Assembly: GCF_029893345.1 (NCBI RefSeq)
Contig: NZ_JARXVE010000007.1
Coordinates: 186,001-250,000, forward strand
DNA from: Mycolicibacterium frederiksbergense
GTDB taxonomy: Bacteria; Actinomycetota; Actinomycetes; Mycobacteriales; Mycobacteriaceae
Length of the DNA stretch: 64,000 nucleotides
Direction: 5' to 3'
Positions within the stretch are counted from its first letter, which is position 1; each line of letters starts with the position of its first letter. Of this stretch, positions 21,176 through 30,355 are shown piece after piece. Both the position numbers and the translations under genes were made by a program. Below the pieces are notes generated by a model. The model was given only the letters and a program-made list of their open reading frames with translations. It had not been told where the DNA came from and searched no databases.

Positions 21176-23077
21176 CTACGCCCGGGCTTTGGCCCGCGCC
21201 TTGGCCCGCGCCCGCAGTGAGGCAGTCAGCTCCACCTTGCGTACGCGGACGACCTCGGGAGTCACCTCCACGCACTCATCCTCAGCGCAGAATTCCATGG
21301 CCTGCTCCAGGCCCAACTCCAGCGGCCGGGCCAGCGTCTCCATGACGTCGGCGGTCGAGGACCGCATGTTGGTCAGCTTCTTCTCGCGGGTGATGTTGAT
21401 GTCGAGATCCTCGGCGCGCGGGTTGATCCCGACCACCTGGCCCTCATAGGTGTCCTGACCAGGTTCGACGAAGAACTGTCCGCGGTCGGCCAGCTGGATC
21501 ATCGCGAACGGGGTGATCGAGCCGGACCGGTCCGAAACCAGGGAGCCGGTGTGGCGGGCGCGGATCTCCCCGGCCCACGGCCGGTAACCCTCGAACACCG
21601 CGTTGGCGATGCCGGTACCGCGGGTCTCGGTCAGGAAGTCGGTGCGGAAACCGATCAGCCCGCGGCTGGGCACCACGAAGTCCATCCGCACCCAGCCGGC
21701 GGCATGGTTGGTCATCTGTTCCATCCGGCCCTTGCGGTTGGCCATCAACTGAGTGATGGAGCCGACGAACTCCTCCGGGCAGTCGATGGTCAGCTCCTCG
21801 AACGGCTCGTGCAGCTTGCCGTCGATGTTCTTGGTGACCACCTGAGGCTTGCCGACGGTCAGCTCGAAGCCCTCGCGCCGCATCTGCTCGACCAGGATCG
21901 CCAGCGCCAGCTCTCCACGGCCCTGCACCTCCCAGGCGTCGGGGCGGCCGATGTCGACCACCCGGATCGACACGTTGCCGATCAGCTCGGAATCGAGCCG
22001 GTTCTTCACCATCCGAGCGGTCAGCTTGTGCCCGGACACCCGGCCGGCCAGCGGCGAGGTGTTGGTGCCGATGGTGACCGAGATGGCGGGTTCGTCGACG
22101 GTGATGCGTGGCAGGGCGTGCGAATTGTCGGGGTCGGCCAGGGTGTCGCCGATCATGATCTCGGGGATGCCCGCAACAGCGACAATATCGCCGGCGACAG
22201 CTTCCTCGGTGGGATTGCGGTCAACACCCTCGGTGGCCAGCAACTCGGTGATCTTGGCGTTGGTGATCACCGGCGAGCCGTTCACCTCGCGCATCCAGGC
22301 CACCTGCTGGCCCTTCTTGAGCCGGCCGTTGTAGATCCGGATCAGCGCGAGGCGGCCGAGGAAGGCCGAGGCGTCGAGGTTGGTGACCAGCGCCTGCAGC
22401 GGCGCCTCCGGATCGCCCGACGGTGCCGGGATGTGCTCCATCAGCACGTCGAACAGTGGATCGAGGTTCTCGCCGTCGGGATTCTCGCCGTTGGCGGGCT
22501 GCGTGGTGGAGGCGATACCGGCCCGGCCCGAGGCGTAGAGCGTGGGCAGGTCCAGCGCCTTCTCGGCGGCGGCCTGTGCCTCTTCATCGAGATCGGAGGC
22601 CACGTCGAGCAGCAGGTCGTGGCTTTCCTCGACCACCTCGGCGATCCGCGCGTCTGGCCGGTCGGTCTTGTTGACCACCAGGATCACCGGAAGGTGCGCG
22701 GCCAGGGCCTTGCGCAGCACGAACCGGGTCTGGGGCAGCGGCCCCTCCGAGGCGTCGACCAGCAGAACCACGCCGTCCACCATGGACAGGCCGCGCTCCA
22801 CCTCACCGCCGAAATCGGCGTGACCAGGAGTGTCGATGACGTTGATCACCGTCATGGTGCCGTCCGCGTGGTGCCGGTGCACCGCGGTGTTCTTGGCCAG
22901 GATGGTGATGCCCTTTTCCTTCTCCAGGTCACCGGAATCCATGACGCGTACGACGGCCTCGTCACCGCGGTGCCTCAACGCACCGGACTGCCGCAACATC
23001 GCATCGACTAGGGTCGTCTTACCGTGGTCGACGTGGGCGACGATGGCGACGTTTCTGAAACTGGGCCGTGAATCCAC
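21176..23077 (-). CDS. typA: Ribosome-associated GTPase BipA/TypA
   Basis: A 633-residue translational GTPase. G-motifs are clear: AHVDHGKTT (G1), GITILAKNT (G2 region), DTPGHADFGGEVE (G3) and NKTDRPDA (G4). EF-G-like domains III and V and the BipA C-terminal domain follow, ending in a basic RARAKARAKARA tail. TypA binds the 30S subunit and helps ribosome assembly or translation under stress. The GTG at 23077 (VDSRPSFRNV) gives nearly the M. tuberculosis length; a GTG at 23110 would add 11 residues without support. It is followed by lpqW on the same strand after 165 bp. Confidence 0.96.
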   Translation of the reverse strand: MDSRPSFRNVAIVAHVDHGKTTLVDAMLRQSGALRHRGDEAVVRVMDSGDLEKEKGITILAKNTAVHRHHADGTMTVINVIDTPGHADFGGEVERGLSMVDGVVLLVDASEGPLPQTRFVLRKALAAHLPVILVVNKTDRPDARIAEVVEESHDLLLDVASDLDEEAQAAAEKALDLPTLYASGRAGIASTTQPANGENPDGENLDPLFDVLMEHIPAPSGDPEAPLQALVTNLDASAFLGRLALIRIYNGRLKKGQQVAWMREVNGSPVITNAKITELLATEGVDRNPTEEAVAGDIVAVAGIPEIMIGDTLADPDNSHALPRITVDEPAISVTIGTNTSPLAGRVSGHKLTARMVKNRLDSELIGNVSIRVVDIGRPDAWEVQGRGELALAILVEQMRREGFELTVGKPQVVTKNIDGKLHEPFEELTIDCPEEFVGSITQLMANRKGRMEQMTNHAAGWVRMDFVVPSRGLIGFRTDFLTETRGTGIANAVFEGYRPWAGEIRARHTGSLVSDRSGSITPFAMIQLADRGQFFVEPGQDTYEGQVVGINPRAEDLDINITREKKLTNMRSSTADVMETLARPLELGLEQAMEFCAEDECVEVTPEVVRVRKVELTASLRARAKARAKARA

Positions 23078-23133
23078 ACCATGATTCTCGCAGGTACGCC
23101 GGTCGATCACGAAAACGAGAGCACTCCGCCACC

Positions 23134-23301
23134 TTGAAGTCCGCCAAAATAGCCGGTCTCAAACCCAAGAAGAAGTGCTGTCGCAGCAAGCCGCGGTGCA
23201 AACGCTGCCCTCTCGTGTTGAACAAAGTTCACAAGGCTGAGCTGGACGGATTGCGCGGTAAAGAACTGCAGAAGGTCTTCAAACGCGCGAGGAAATCCTA
23301 A
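23134..23301 (+). CDS. Small basic Cys-rich protein
   Basis: About 55 residues: LKSAKIAGLKPKKKCCRSKP, then RCKRCPLVLNKVHKAEL and a basic end (KVFKRARKS). The KKKCC-x4-RCKRCP core has four Cys close together and is a pattern I recall from small unannotated actinobacterial proteins. The likely start is the TTG at 23134; an open frame extends upstream to 23068 but would overlap the typA start. It is divergent from typA. Metal or nucleic-acid binding is suggested by the composition only. Confidence 0.6.
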   Translation: MKSAKIAGLKPKKKCCRSKPRCKRCPLVLNKVHKAELDGLRGKELQKVFKRARKS

Positions 23302-23364
23302 GGTTCGCGAGTACCGTTTGAGGTATCCGTCACGTTGTTATAGGCGTGCTTGGAGGTGCCAGTT

Positions 23365-23625
23365 ATGACGGTCTATGAAGCGCTCACGGTGGCATTGATC
23401 ATTGTGCTGGCCACGGCGACCACGGTGGCGATCTATGTGGGCATGGCCAATTGGATCGGTGCCTGCTACGTGGTCCGGTGCAGTGAATGCCATCACCTGA
23501 CCTTCGCCTCGGTGAACCGCCCGCAGACGTCCTGCGCTCATTGCCGTCATCCGGGTCTGATGCACCCGCTGTACTCGGCGCGGCACGCCCCGGTCCGGGT
23601 GGTCGGCGACCGGTTGCATTATTAG
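23365..23625 (+). CDS. Small membrane protein with a zinc-ribbon-like tail
   Basis: An 86-residue protein. One membrane helix (about 6-30, ALTVALIIVLATATTVAIYV) is followed by a cytoplasmic CSECHH...C-x2-C (CSEC and CAHC) module typical of a zinc ribbon. GGAGG nine bases before the ATG at 23365 fixes the start. The stop overlaps the convergent FMN-binding protein gene by 4 bp. Function is unknown. Confidence 0.72.
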   Translation: MTVYEALTVALIIVLATATTVAIYVGMANWIGACYVVRCSECHHLTFASVNRPQTSCAHCRHPGLMHPLYSARHAPVRVVGDRLHY

Positions 23626-24059
23626 CCCTGGTAGTGCGGCACGCCCCGGTCCCGGAACTGGCGCCCGGTGACCTTTTCGGTGCGGATCCGCAGGAAGTGA
23701 TCGCGCCGGCCGTCAACCCACGGCTGCACGAACGTCCCGGCCACCTCCACCATCTCGTCCACATCGTTGATCTGCTGCGCATGCCCGACGATCGTCACGC
23801 TCCAGCCGGTGCGCAGGTCCGGGTCCAACTCGTCGGCCTGGAACGCGACCACCTGATTTTCGGTGGCGGCCGTCAGCTTGGGCCCGCCGGCCACCCGGAT
23901 CACCACATCGTCGCGCCATACCCGGAAGTTGACCGGTTGCACCGCGGGCAACGCCTCCTCGGTGAACACCAGTCGGCCGACACGTACCCGCTCCAGCAGA
24001 TCCAGACACTGTCTGCGGGTGAGAACGTCGAGTTCTGATCCCTTCGGCACGATGATCAA
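23622..24059 (-). CDS. Pyridoxamine 5'-phosphate oxidase-like flavin-binding protein
   Basis: A 145-residue split-barrel protein of the PNPOx-like type: RRQCLDLLERVRVGRLVFTE, then VQPVNFRVWRDDVVIRVAGG, then VVAFQADELD and SVTIVGHAQQI. These proteins bind FMN or F420 and often reduce or sense small molecules; this short form lacks the residues of true PdxH. It is the last gene of a pair: its ATG overlaps the stop of the upstream WS/DGAT gene by 4 bp, so they are co-translated. Confidence 0.85.
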   Translation of the reverse strand: MIIVPKGSELDVLTRRQCLDLLERVRVGRLVFTEEALPAVQPVNFRVWRDDVVIRVAGGPKLTAATENQVVAFQADELDPDLRTGWSVTIVGHAQQINDVDEMVEVAGTFVQPWVDGRRDHFLRIRTEKVTGRQFRDRGVPHYQG

Positions 24060-25447
24060 CCTCCTTCGACAAGCAGCAGGGTCCCCACCGGGGTGGAGCG
24101 CCAGTGGCCGGTGCTGATGACGGTCAGCCGCTCGATTGCCCGCTCGATGCCTTTCGCCAGTTCATCGACATCGGGCGTGGCGTCGTAGTCGCCGATCACG
24201 CCGAAGACCAAGCTGTCCGCGTAGCTCATGATCGCAATACCGGTGCGCAGTTGCAGGGCCAACGGCGGAATCGGCAGCAGCCGCACCACTTCACGTCCCA
24301 TCAGCCGCAGCCTGCTGCGCGGCCCCGGCACGTTGGTCGCCACGGTGACCACACCGCGTTGCGGCAGCCGGGTCAGCGCCCGGACCGTCCAGGCCGTGAA
24401 CGGGAACGGAATCGCCTTGGCCGCCGACACCAGGAGGTTTCCGGCCTGGCTTTGACCGCTGTCCTTGGCCTTGGACAACCGCGCGTGCACGCTGCGCAGT
24501 TGGGCGACCGGATCCTCTTTCTCGACCGGCAGGTAGGGCAGCATCACCGACACCTGGTTGTCGAGTGCGTCGCCGGTGTCGGTCGCACGTACCGATACCG
24601 GGACCAGGGTGCGCAGCGACGTGCGCCGCGGCCGCTCGCCGCGGCGGATCAGCATGGTGCGGAAACTGTCGGTGATCGCCGCGAGCGCAACGTCGTTGAC
24701 CGTGACATCGAACCGCTGCCGCACCTTGTCGATGTCTTCCATCGGCAGTTCGACCGTGGCGTAGCGGCGCATGCTGGTGATCGGCCCGGTCAGTGACGAC
24801 GCGGCCGCGGGCCGCAGCAGGCCCTCGGCGATGTCGAGGGCACCGTGCACGGCCTGCATCGCCGCGCCGGGCAGCGCCATGGTGGTGCGCCAGGCGTCGG
24901 TGAACCATTCGATGGGGCGCAGCCCCGGCCACACCGGTTTGGTCCGCGCTCGGTCGGGGGTTGCGGGGCCCGGGTCGTCTCGGTCGTCGCAGAGCTGGCT
25001 GAGCAGCCGGGTGGCGGCCACACCGTCCGCGACGCAGTGGTGCACTTTCATCAGGATCGCCCACCGGTTGTGTGCCAGCCCGTCGATGACCCAGCATTCC
25101 CACAGCGGCCGGTCCCGGTCGAGCCGACGCTCCATGATGTCGGCGATCAACCGGTGCAGCGCCGCCTCGTCGCCGGGGCGCGGCAATGCGGCGTGCCGGA
25201 TGTGGTGGGAGGGATCGAAGTTGGTGTCGGTCACCCAATGCGGGGCAGCGAGATCCAGTGGCGGGGTGCGCAGCAGTTGACGTAACCGCGGCACCGACAT
25301 CGCACGTTCGGCCAGCGATGCGACGAGGGTGTCCACCTCGGGCATCGGACCGGCCAGCACCGCGGTGGCGCCGATGGCCAAGCTCACGTGCGAGTCGGAG
25401 TCCTCGGCTTCCAGGAACCCGGCGTCCAGGACGGTCAACTGCTCCAT
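24056..25447 (-). CDS. Wax ester synthase / diacylglycerol acyltransferase (WS/DGAT)
   Basis: A 463-residue acyltransferase that esterifies diacylglycerol or fatty alcohols with acyl-CoA to make storage lipid. The catalytic HHxxxDG motif is intact in KVHHCVADG. Supporting motifs are [24 protein letters not shown] and [11 protein letters not shown]. The length fits the mycobacterial Tgs/WS-DGAT group (about 460). The ATG at 25447 begins [12 protein letters not shown], the family's standard N terminus. M. tuberculosis, as I recall, has narGHJI in this interval; here this lipid gene and the FMN-binding gene stand instead. Confidence 0.94.
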   Translation of the reverse strand: MEQLTVLDAGFLEAEDSDSHVSLAIGATAVLAGPMPEVDTLVASLAERAMSVPRLRQLLRTPPLDLAAPHWVTDTNFDPSHHIRHAALPRPGDEAALHRLIADIMERRLDRDRPLWECWVIDGLAHNRWAILMKVHHCVADGVAATRLLSQLCDDRDDPGPATPDRARTKPVWPGLRPIEWFTDAWRTTMALPGAAMQAVHGALDIAEGLLRPAAASSLTGPITSMRRYATVELPMEDIDKVRQRFDVTVNDVALAAITDSFRTMLIRRGERPRRTSLRTLVPVSVRATDTGDALDNQVSVMLPYLPVEKEDPVAQLRSVHARLSKAKDSGQSQAGNLLVSAAKAIPFPFTAWTVRALTRLPQRGVVTVATNVPGPRSRLRLMGREVVRLLPIPPLALQLRTGIAIMSYADSLVFGVIGDYDATPDVDELAKGIERAIERLTVISTGHWRSTPVGTLLLVEGG

Positions 25448-25663
25448 ATGTCTACTGTGCCCGGGCCCACCGTGCCCGCGGCAGAGGCGAAAGTCCTTAG
25501 TTTCACCTACCGCTCGTCGGCGACGACGAGAACCGGCAATGTCGCACGCACGGCGGCGACCGCAGGCGCATATGGTGCGCCCGCGTCGGCCACCGACCGT
25601 TTTCGGCGGAAACGCCGCGGGCGGCTGCACGGAAATACGGTGCAAGCCAATACAACCCGAGCG

Positions 25664-26056
25664 CTAATCCGATCGCAGCGCGTCGACCAGGTCGGCGAGC
25701 CAGGCCCGGTCGGCCGGAACCCAGGCCAGGTGGTCAAGTTCGTCGGCATCGACCCAGCGCAGCGCGCGGTGGTCGTGCGGTTGCGGACTGCCCGACGTCA
25801 GCCCCACCCGGTAGGCCCGCAACGTCCTGGCCGGGCCCAGCCTGACGTCGGCGCCAAGCCGGTCGCCGACGGTCACCTCGATGCCGAGCTCCTCGTGCAG
25901 TTCGCGGGCCAGCGCGTCGGCGTCGCTCTCCCCCGGCAACGCCTTGCCGCCAGGCAGCTCCCACAGCCCGGCCAGCTCCGGGGGCCGCTGCCGCTGCGCC
26001 ACCAACAGCTTGGCCGCCGAGATCAGCGCCCCGGCCACAACGATCTGCTCATCCAT
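25664..26056 (-). CDS. mutT2: NUDIX hydrolase MutT2
   Basis: A 130-residue nucleotide pyrophosphatase. The Nudix box is [24 protein letters not shown] (GX5EX7REUXEEXGU), preceded by [14 protein letters not shown]. The end ([28 protein letters not shown]) matches recalled M. tuberculosis MutT2, which hydrolyses dCTP and 5-methyl-dCTP. The ATG at 26056 is the family start; an in-frame ATG at 26083 would force translation through the palindrome at 26061-26080. Divergent from the pterin dehydratase gene. Confidence 0.93.
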   Translation of the reverse strand: MDEQIVVAGALISAAKLLVAQRQRPPELAGLWELPGGKALPGESDADALARELHEELGIEVTVGDRLGADVRLGPARTLRAYRVGLTSGSPQPHDHRALRWVDADELDHLAWVPADRAWLADLVDALRSD

Positions 26057-26060
26057 CGCC

Positions 26061-26080
26061 CCCGACGGTATACCGTCGGG
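26061..26080. promoter_or_regulatory. Perfect 20-bp palindrome in the mutT2 / pterin dehydratase gap
   Basis: CCCGACGGTA followed by TACCGTCGGG occupies almost the whole 27-bp space between the two divergent start codons, 4 bp from one and 3 bp from the other. It could be an operator shared by two leaderless transcripts, since there is no room for ordinary ribosome-binding sites on either side. Confidence 0.6.
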
Positions 26081-26083
26081 CAT

Positions 26084-26368
26084 ATGGCCGTGTTATCGAA
26101 CGATCAGGTCGACGCCGCACTGCCCGATCTGCCGGGCTGGGAACGCGCGGCGGGCGCCGTGCGCAGATCGATCAAGTTCCCGACATTCCTCGATGGCATC
26201 GACGCGGTGCGCCAGGTGGCCGAGCTCGCCGAACAGAAGGACCATCACCCCGACATCGATATCCGTTGGCGGACCGTCACATTCGCATTGGTGACGCATT
26301 CGGCCGGCGGGATCACCCACCGGGACATCGAGATGGCCAAGGAGATCAACCGGATTCTGCCCGGCTAG
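26084..26368 (+). CDS. Pterin-4a-carbinolamine dehydratase
   Basis: A 94-residue PCD/DCoH-family enzyme. The catalytic signature [20 protein letters not shown] with the [ED]-K-x-H-H-P core is intact, and [15 protein letters not shown] supplies the third His region. The family dehydrates 4a-hydroxy-tetrahydropterins; in bacteria without aromatic hydroxylases it may serve pterin cofactor repair. The start lies 3 bp after the shared palindrome. The 3' end overlaps the convergent pimE gene by 23 bp. Confidence 0.93.
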   Translation: MAVLSNDQVDAALPDLPGWERAAGAVRRSIKFPTFLDGIDAVRQVAELAEQKDHHPDIDIRWRTVTFALVTHSAGGITHRDIEMAKEINRILPG

Positions 26369-27686
26369 CCGCGATCCAGGCCAGCGTCGCCAGCGTGGCG
26401 ACGATGTAGACCAGCCCGGCCCAGGCCAGATACCAGGGCCGGCCGATCTCCCAGATCGTCGGCTGGGCGAAGCTGAGCAACCACGGCACCCCGACCAGGG
26501 TCAGCACCAGCCAGCCCCAGCCCAGGATTCGGGCGCCGAGCCGATCGGCCAGCGGCCCGTGCAGCAACCAGATCATCAGCGGGATCAGCCAGACCCAGTG
26601 GTGCGTCCAGGAGATCGGCGAGAGCAGCAACCCGAACAGGCTGACGATCACAATCCCACCAAGCCGGTCCCCGGCGCCGGCGCCGCATTCAACACCGGCG
26701 CCGCCGATGGCCCGCCAGGCCAGCACCGCCAGGATTGCCGTGACGGCGATGCCGAGCAGCACAGCGGGGCCGTATCCGGCGTCGTGGCCGAGGATCCTGG
26801 AGATGCCGCCGCGCCAGGATTGATTGAACGACGTTCCGATCGGCCCGATCCGGCTGGCATCGCCGAGCAGTTCGGTGAAGTACCGGCGGGCCTGGTCCCC
26901 GATCACCAGGGCCGAGACCGCGACCGTGCCGAAGAACACCACGGCCGAGAACACCACGGCGGCCCAACGCCGCGCGCCGACGAAGTACAGCCCCGACACC
27001 GCTGGGGTGAGTTTCACTCCGGCGGCCAGTCCGACCAGCAGCCCCGAGAGCCACCAGCGATTGCTGTACACGGCGTAGAGCACCGCCAACACCAGGACGA
27101 CATTGACCTGCCCGTAGTCGAAGGTGCTGCGCAACGGTTCGGTCCAGATGCCGACGGCGGTCCACAGCATCGCGACTCGCCGGGACGCCGGCCCGCCGAG
27201 TAGTCGTTGGCTGATCCGCACCACGCCGTACAGGGCCGCGACGATGCCGATCTGCCAGCAGAACGCGACCAGCCCGAAGGGCAGCAGGTGCAGCGGGTAG
27301 AACACCACCGCGGCGAACGGTGGATAGGTGAAGGGCAGCGGGAAATCCGGCGTCTGGTCGGCGTAGACGTAGTCGTAGAGCGCGCCGGGACCACCGAGCG
27401 TGGCGGCGCCGCCGACATACACGTGCAGGTCGACGAAGTTCGCGCCGTTGGGCACCAGATACGTCCAGGCCAGGCGCACCGCGACGCTGAGGACCAGCAA
27501 CGTCGGCGCCAGACGGTTCAGCCGCGCGGTTGCTGGGACGGTGGTGGCCGGTTCGGTGTTAACGGACACGACTTTAGCGACCGGCGCGACAGTCGGCGGG
27601 CGCGGCGGCACGTCACGCCGCAGGCAACGCGCGATAACCGATTCCAGTCGCTGCCGTAACGGTTCAATAACCGCCACACGTGTCAC
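26346..27686 (-). CDS. pimE: Polyprenyl-phosphate-mannose-dependent mannosyltransferase PimE
   Basis: A 446-residue GT-C/DUF2029-type membrane glycosyltransferase with about ten helices that adds an alpha-1,2 mannose to Ac1PIM4 on the way to polar PIM5/6. The conserved first-loop aspartate is in [36 protein letters not shown] and [12 protein letters not shown] are as in recalled M. tuberculosis PimE (431 residues). The N terminus is longer than usual; the GTG at 27686 could be replaced by an internal start. Convergent with the pterin dehydratase. Confidence 0.93.
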   Translation of the reverse strand: MTRVAVIEPLRQRLESVIARCLRRDVPPRPPTVAPVAKVVSVNTEPATTVPATARLNRLAPTLLVLSVAVRLAWTYLVPNGANFVDLHVYVGGAATLGGPGALYDYVYADQTPDFPLPFTYPPFAAVVFYPLHLLPFGLVAFCWQIGIVAALYGVVRISQRLLGGPASRRVAMLWTAVGIWTEPLRSTFDYGQVNVVLVLAVLYAVYSNRWWLSGLLVGLAAGVKLTPAVSGLYFVGARRWAAVVFSAVVFFGTVAVSALVIGDQARRYFTELLGDASRIGPIGTSFNQSWRGGISRILGHDAGYGPAVLLGIAVTAILAVLAWRAIGGAGVECGAGAGDRLGGIVIVSLFGLLLSPISWTHHWVWLIPLMIWLLHGPLADRLGARILGWGWLVLTLVGVPWLLSFAQPTIWEIGRPWYLAWAGLVYIVATLATLAWIAASRAESG

Positions 27687-27750
27687 TTGAGTAACACCAG
27701 TAACTCGATAGTTTCGAGCGCAGACGTGCAGTCAACCGATTGGGAGAACC

Positions 27751-28401
27751 ATGAGCCTCACCTGGAAAGCACTTTCCACCAGCATGATCGCGGCGGCGGG
27801 CGCTATCCCGGTCGCGTTGGCACTGAGCGCCACAGCGAATGCCGAGCCGGTGGCCCCGGCGCCGGTCGTCCCCGGCGCGCCGAGCCTGCCGATCGTCAAC
27901 CAACTCGCCGGCGTGCCGGCCGTCGCGCCGCAGCTGCTGCAGGGCGTGAGCTCCGCGCTGACGGGTGCCCCCGCTGCCGCCCCGGCGCCGGTTCCGACGG
28001 CCACCGCATCGGTGACCCTGCCGCAGGCACCGACGGCCGTCACACCGGCGGCTGCCAATGCACCCCTTGGATCGCTGGTGCCTGGCTTGCCTGCCGCACC
28101 GGCCGCCACGGTTCCAGCGGCACCGGCCGCTACTGGCCCGGCATCGCTGATCCCGTCAGCCGAGGTGACCATCCCGCAGGTGCCGGGCATGCCGATCCCG
28201 CTGCCCCAGCAGGTGAACATCCCGGGTGACCTGCTGTCGCTGGCCTCGATCGCCCCGTCCGCGGTCAACGCGGCTCTGCCCAGCGCCACCGCCGCCACGG
28301 CCGCAGCCCCGGCAGCGGTGGCACCAGCGGCCGCGCTTCCCGGTGCCGTCAACCCGGCAGCGACCGCGCTGGCGCCGCTGCTGATCGCCGGCCTGCCCTG
28401 A
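27751..28401 (+). CDS. Ala/Pro-rich exported protein (Rv1158c-like position)
   Basis: A 216-residue protein. A signal peptide (about 1-31: ALSTSMIAAAGAIPVALALS..., cleavage after ATANA) is followed by a low-complexity, Ala-Pro-Val-rich mature part with no catalytic motif. It carries a moderately conserved stretch with PGMPIPLPQQVNIPGDLLSLASIAP near residue 150-175. A GGGAGAACC site precedes the ATG. It is followed after 53 bp by a second Ala/Pro-rich exported protein, matching the recalled order Rv1158c-Rv1157c in M. tuberculosis. A cell-wall-associated role is assumed. Confidence 0.8.
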   Translation: MSLTWKALSTSMIAAAGAIPVALALSATANAEPVAPAPVVPGAPSLPIVNQLAGVPAVAPQLLQGVSSALTGAPAAAPAPVPTATASVTLPQAPTAVTPAAANAPLGSLVPGLPAAPAATVPAAPAATGPASLIPSAEVTIPQVPGMPIPLPQQVNIPGDLLSLASIAPSAVNAALPSATAATAAAPAAVAPAAALPGAVNPAATALAPLLIAGLP

Positions 28402-28454
28402 TCACTGAACTGGTCTGAGAACTGGTCTGACCGCCCGAAACGATTGGGAAAGCC

Positions 28455-29408
28455 ATGTCATCGCGCAAGTCACTGAAAACGATGTTCGGCACCGCCGCTG
28501 CGATCGGATCCACCGCCCTGCTGTTGTTCAGCAGCGCGGTGGCCAACGCCGACCCGGGACCGCTGCCGATCGACGCGGTGCAGGCACCCGGTCTGTCAGC
28601 GATGGAGGGTCTCAGCCCGATCATCCAGCAGGCCGCGGCCGACCCGGGGGGCGCCGTACAGCTGTTGATGGCGGCCGCGCAGGCCTTCGCCGCCAACAAA
28701 TCGGAAACGGCTGAATCCCGCAACGTCGCGACAGCGGTCAACCATTTCGCGGCACAGCCCGTCGCCGCACCCGAGCATGTTCCCGCTCTGGGTGCCGGCA
28801 GCGACGCTCACCTGCCGTTGGGGATCGACCCGGCCCACGCGGCCGGGCCGGCCGAGGCGCTGGTCGCACCGGCACCGGCTCCGGCTCCGGATTCAGCGCC
28901 TGCTCCGGCCCCTGCGCCCGCTCCCGGGGTGGTTCCGGCAGCTGCCACTACGCCGGGGCCTGCACCTGAAGCCGTACCGGCCCCAGGCTTCGGGCCCGAC
29001 ACCCCGACGAAGCAGGACTTCATGTACCCGTCGATCAGCAACGGGTGCCTCAAGGACGGCGGAAACGTTCTGGCAACGGCGATCTCAGTGGCCGGCCCGG
29101 CCACGATCCCGCTGCCCGGCCCGAAACCCGGCCAGACCGCCTACGTGTTCACCGCGATCGGCACCCCGGGCCCGGCGGCCGAACAGAAGCTGCCGCTCAA
29201 CGTCACCTGGGTGAACCTGACCACGGGTAAGTCCGGCAGCGCGACCCTCACGCCGCGCTCCGACATCAACCCCGAGGGGCCGACCACGCTGACCGCGATC
29301 GCCGACACCGGGTCGGGCAGCATCATGTCGACGATCTTCGGGCAGGTCACGACGACCGACAATCAATGCCAATTCATGCCCACCATCGGATCCACGGTGG
29401 TGCCCTAG
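28455..29408 (+). CDS. Ala/Pro-rich exported protein with a C-terminal beta domain (Rv1157c-like position)
   Basis: A 317-residue protein with a signal peptide (cleavage after AVANA, about residue 32). A helical first part runs to about 115 (SAMEGLSPIIQQAAADPGG). An Ala/Pro linker with many PAPA units spans about 130-180. The structured C-terminal domain has two Cys (SNGCLKDGG and TDNQCQFMP) that probably form a disulfide, and an immunoglobulin-like look (LPLNVTWVNLTTGKSGSATL). Probably co-transcribed with the preceding gene; a strong terminator follows. Confidence 0.8.
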   Translation: MSSRKSLKTMFGTAAAIGSTALLLFSSAVANADPGPLPIDAVQAPGLSAMEGLSPIIQQAAADPGGAVQLLMAAAQAFAANKSETAESRNVATAVNHFAAQPVAAPEHVPALGAGSDAHLPLGIDPAHAAGPAEALVAPAPAPAPDSAPAPAPAPAPGVVPAAATTPGPAPEAVPAPGFGPDTPTKQDFMYPSISNGCLKDGGNVLATAISVAGPATIPLPGPKPGQTAYVFTAIGTPGPAAEQKLPLNVTWVNLTTGKSGSATLTPRSDINPEGPTTLTAIADTGSGSIMSTIFGQVTTTDNQCQFMPTIGSTVVP

Positions 29409-29432
29409 CCACACCATATGAATGGGGAAACG

Positions 29433-29474
29433 AAATTCCCGGTCGCTGGCCTATCGGCTGGCGACCGGGAATTT
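29433..29474. terminator. Bidirectional intrinsic terminator
   Basis: Perfect 14-bp arms AAATTCCCGGTCGC and its complement with a 14-base loop; A and T runs at either end supply a U-tract in both directions. It lies between the convergent 28455-29408 and 29501-29650 genes. Confidence 0.85.
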
Positions 29475-29500
29475 TGTTATGGGGTAGTTGATCTGGGGAT

Positions 29501-29650
29501 TCAGTAGGCCATGAACAGGATCATCTCCCGGTCGTATTCACGTCCGGGGTGCTGCTGGGCCAGATGCGCCTGAGCCTTCTCGACCAGGTCGTCCTCATCG
29601 GTCCCGGTAATCGCTTCGCCGCACGGGCAATTCAAGTGTGTCTTCGCCAT
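29501..29650 (-). CDS. 49-residue DUF1059-like small protein
   Basis: A tiny acidic protein beginning MAKTHLNCPCGEAITGTDED, with CPCG near the start and a conserved-looking end in YDREMILFMAY. The C-x-C and the AQAHLAQQHP stretch resemble the DUF1059 family of small conserved proteins. The ATG at 29650 has an AAGGTG ribosome site. The open frame continues upstream to 30277 but there it runs antisense to the nitroreductase gene and is not used. Divergent from the nitroreductase gene across 45 bp. Confidence 0.75.
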   Translation of the reverse strand: MAKTHLNCPCGEAITGTDEDDLVEKAQAHLAQQHPGREYDREMILFMAY

Positions 29651-29695
29651 ATAGTCACCTTGGCATAGGTCGGCTACCGACAAAAGGATGCAGCG

Positions 29696-30349
29696 ATGGA
29701 CTTGTACGACGTCATGCGCACCACCGGGGCCATCCGGCAGTTCACCAACGACCCGCTGCCCGACGACGTTCTCGAACGGATCCTCGACAACGCCCGCTTC
29801 GCACCCAGCGGCGGCAACCGGCAGGGCACCCGCGTGGTGGTGATCCGCGACCGGAACACCCGCGAGTCGCTTGCCGATCTCAGCGTCACCGGCGCCCGGC
29901 GCTACCTCGCCCAACAGCGCATCGGTGAGAGCCCGTGGAACCCGCTGCATCCCTCGGGGGCATCGGCCGATGATCTGGCCGCTGTCGAGGTTCCGCCGGT
30001 CACCCAGCCGCTCGATGCCGCGGTGGTGCTGGTGGTCTGCGTCGACCTCGGCGTCGTCGCGGCGCTCGACCAGGATCTCGACCGGATCGGCGTGGTGTCG
30101 GGAGCGTCGGTGTATCCGTTCGTGTGGAACATTCTGTTGGCCGCCCGCAACGAGGGCTACGGCGGTGTGCTGACCACCATGGCGGTGGCCGAGGAACCGA
30201 AGGTCAAGGCACTGCTCGGGATACCCGACGCGTACGCGATTGCCGCGGTGCTGCCGCTGGGCAAGCCCGTGCGGCAACCCACCAAACTCAAGCGCAATCC
30301 TGTCGCCGAGATCGCCACCCGCGAACGGTTCGACGGCCCCGCTTTCTAG
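29696..30349 (+). CDS. Nitroreductase-family FMN oxidoreductase
   Basis: A 217-residue protein of the NfsA/FRP fold. FMN-binding features are RQF after the first helix (TTGAIRQFTNDPLPDD), RFAPSGGNRQGTRVVVI and GYGGVLTTMAVAEEPKVKALLGIP. These homodimeric enzymes reduce nitro compounds, quinones or enones with NAD(P)H; the physiological substrate is unknown. The start follows the divergent promoter shared with the DUF1059-like gene. It converges with the HhH-GPD gene 6 bp further on. Confidence 0.9.
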   Translation: MDLYDVMRTTGAIRQFTNDPLPDDVLERILDNARFAPSGGNRQGTRVVVIRDRNTRESLADLSVTGARRYLAQQRIGESPWNPLHPSGASADDLAAVEVPPVTQPLDAAVVLVVCVDLGVVAALDQDLDRIGVVSGASVYPFVWNILLAARNEGYGGVLTTMAVAEEPKVKALLGIPDAYAIAAVLPLGKPVRQPTKLKRNPVAEIATRERFDGPAF

Positions 30350-30355
30350 CGCCGA

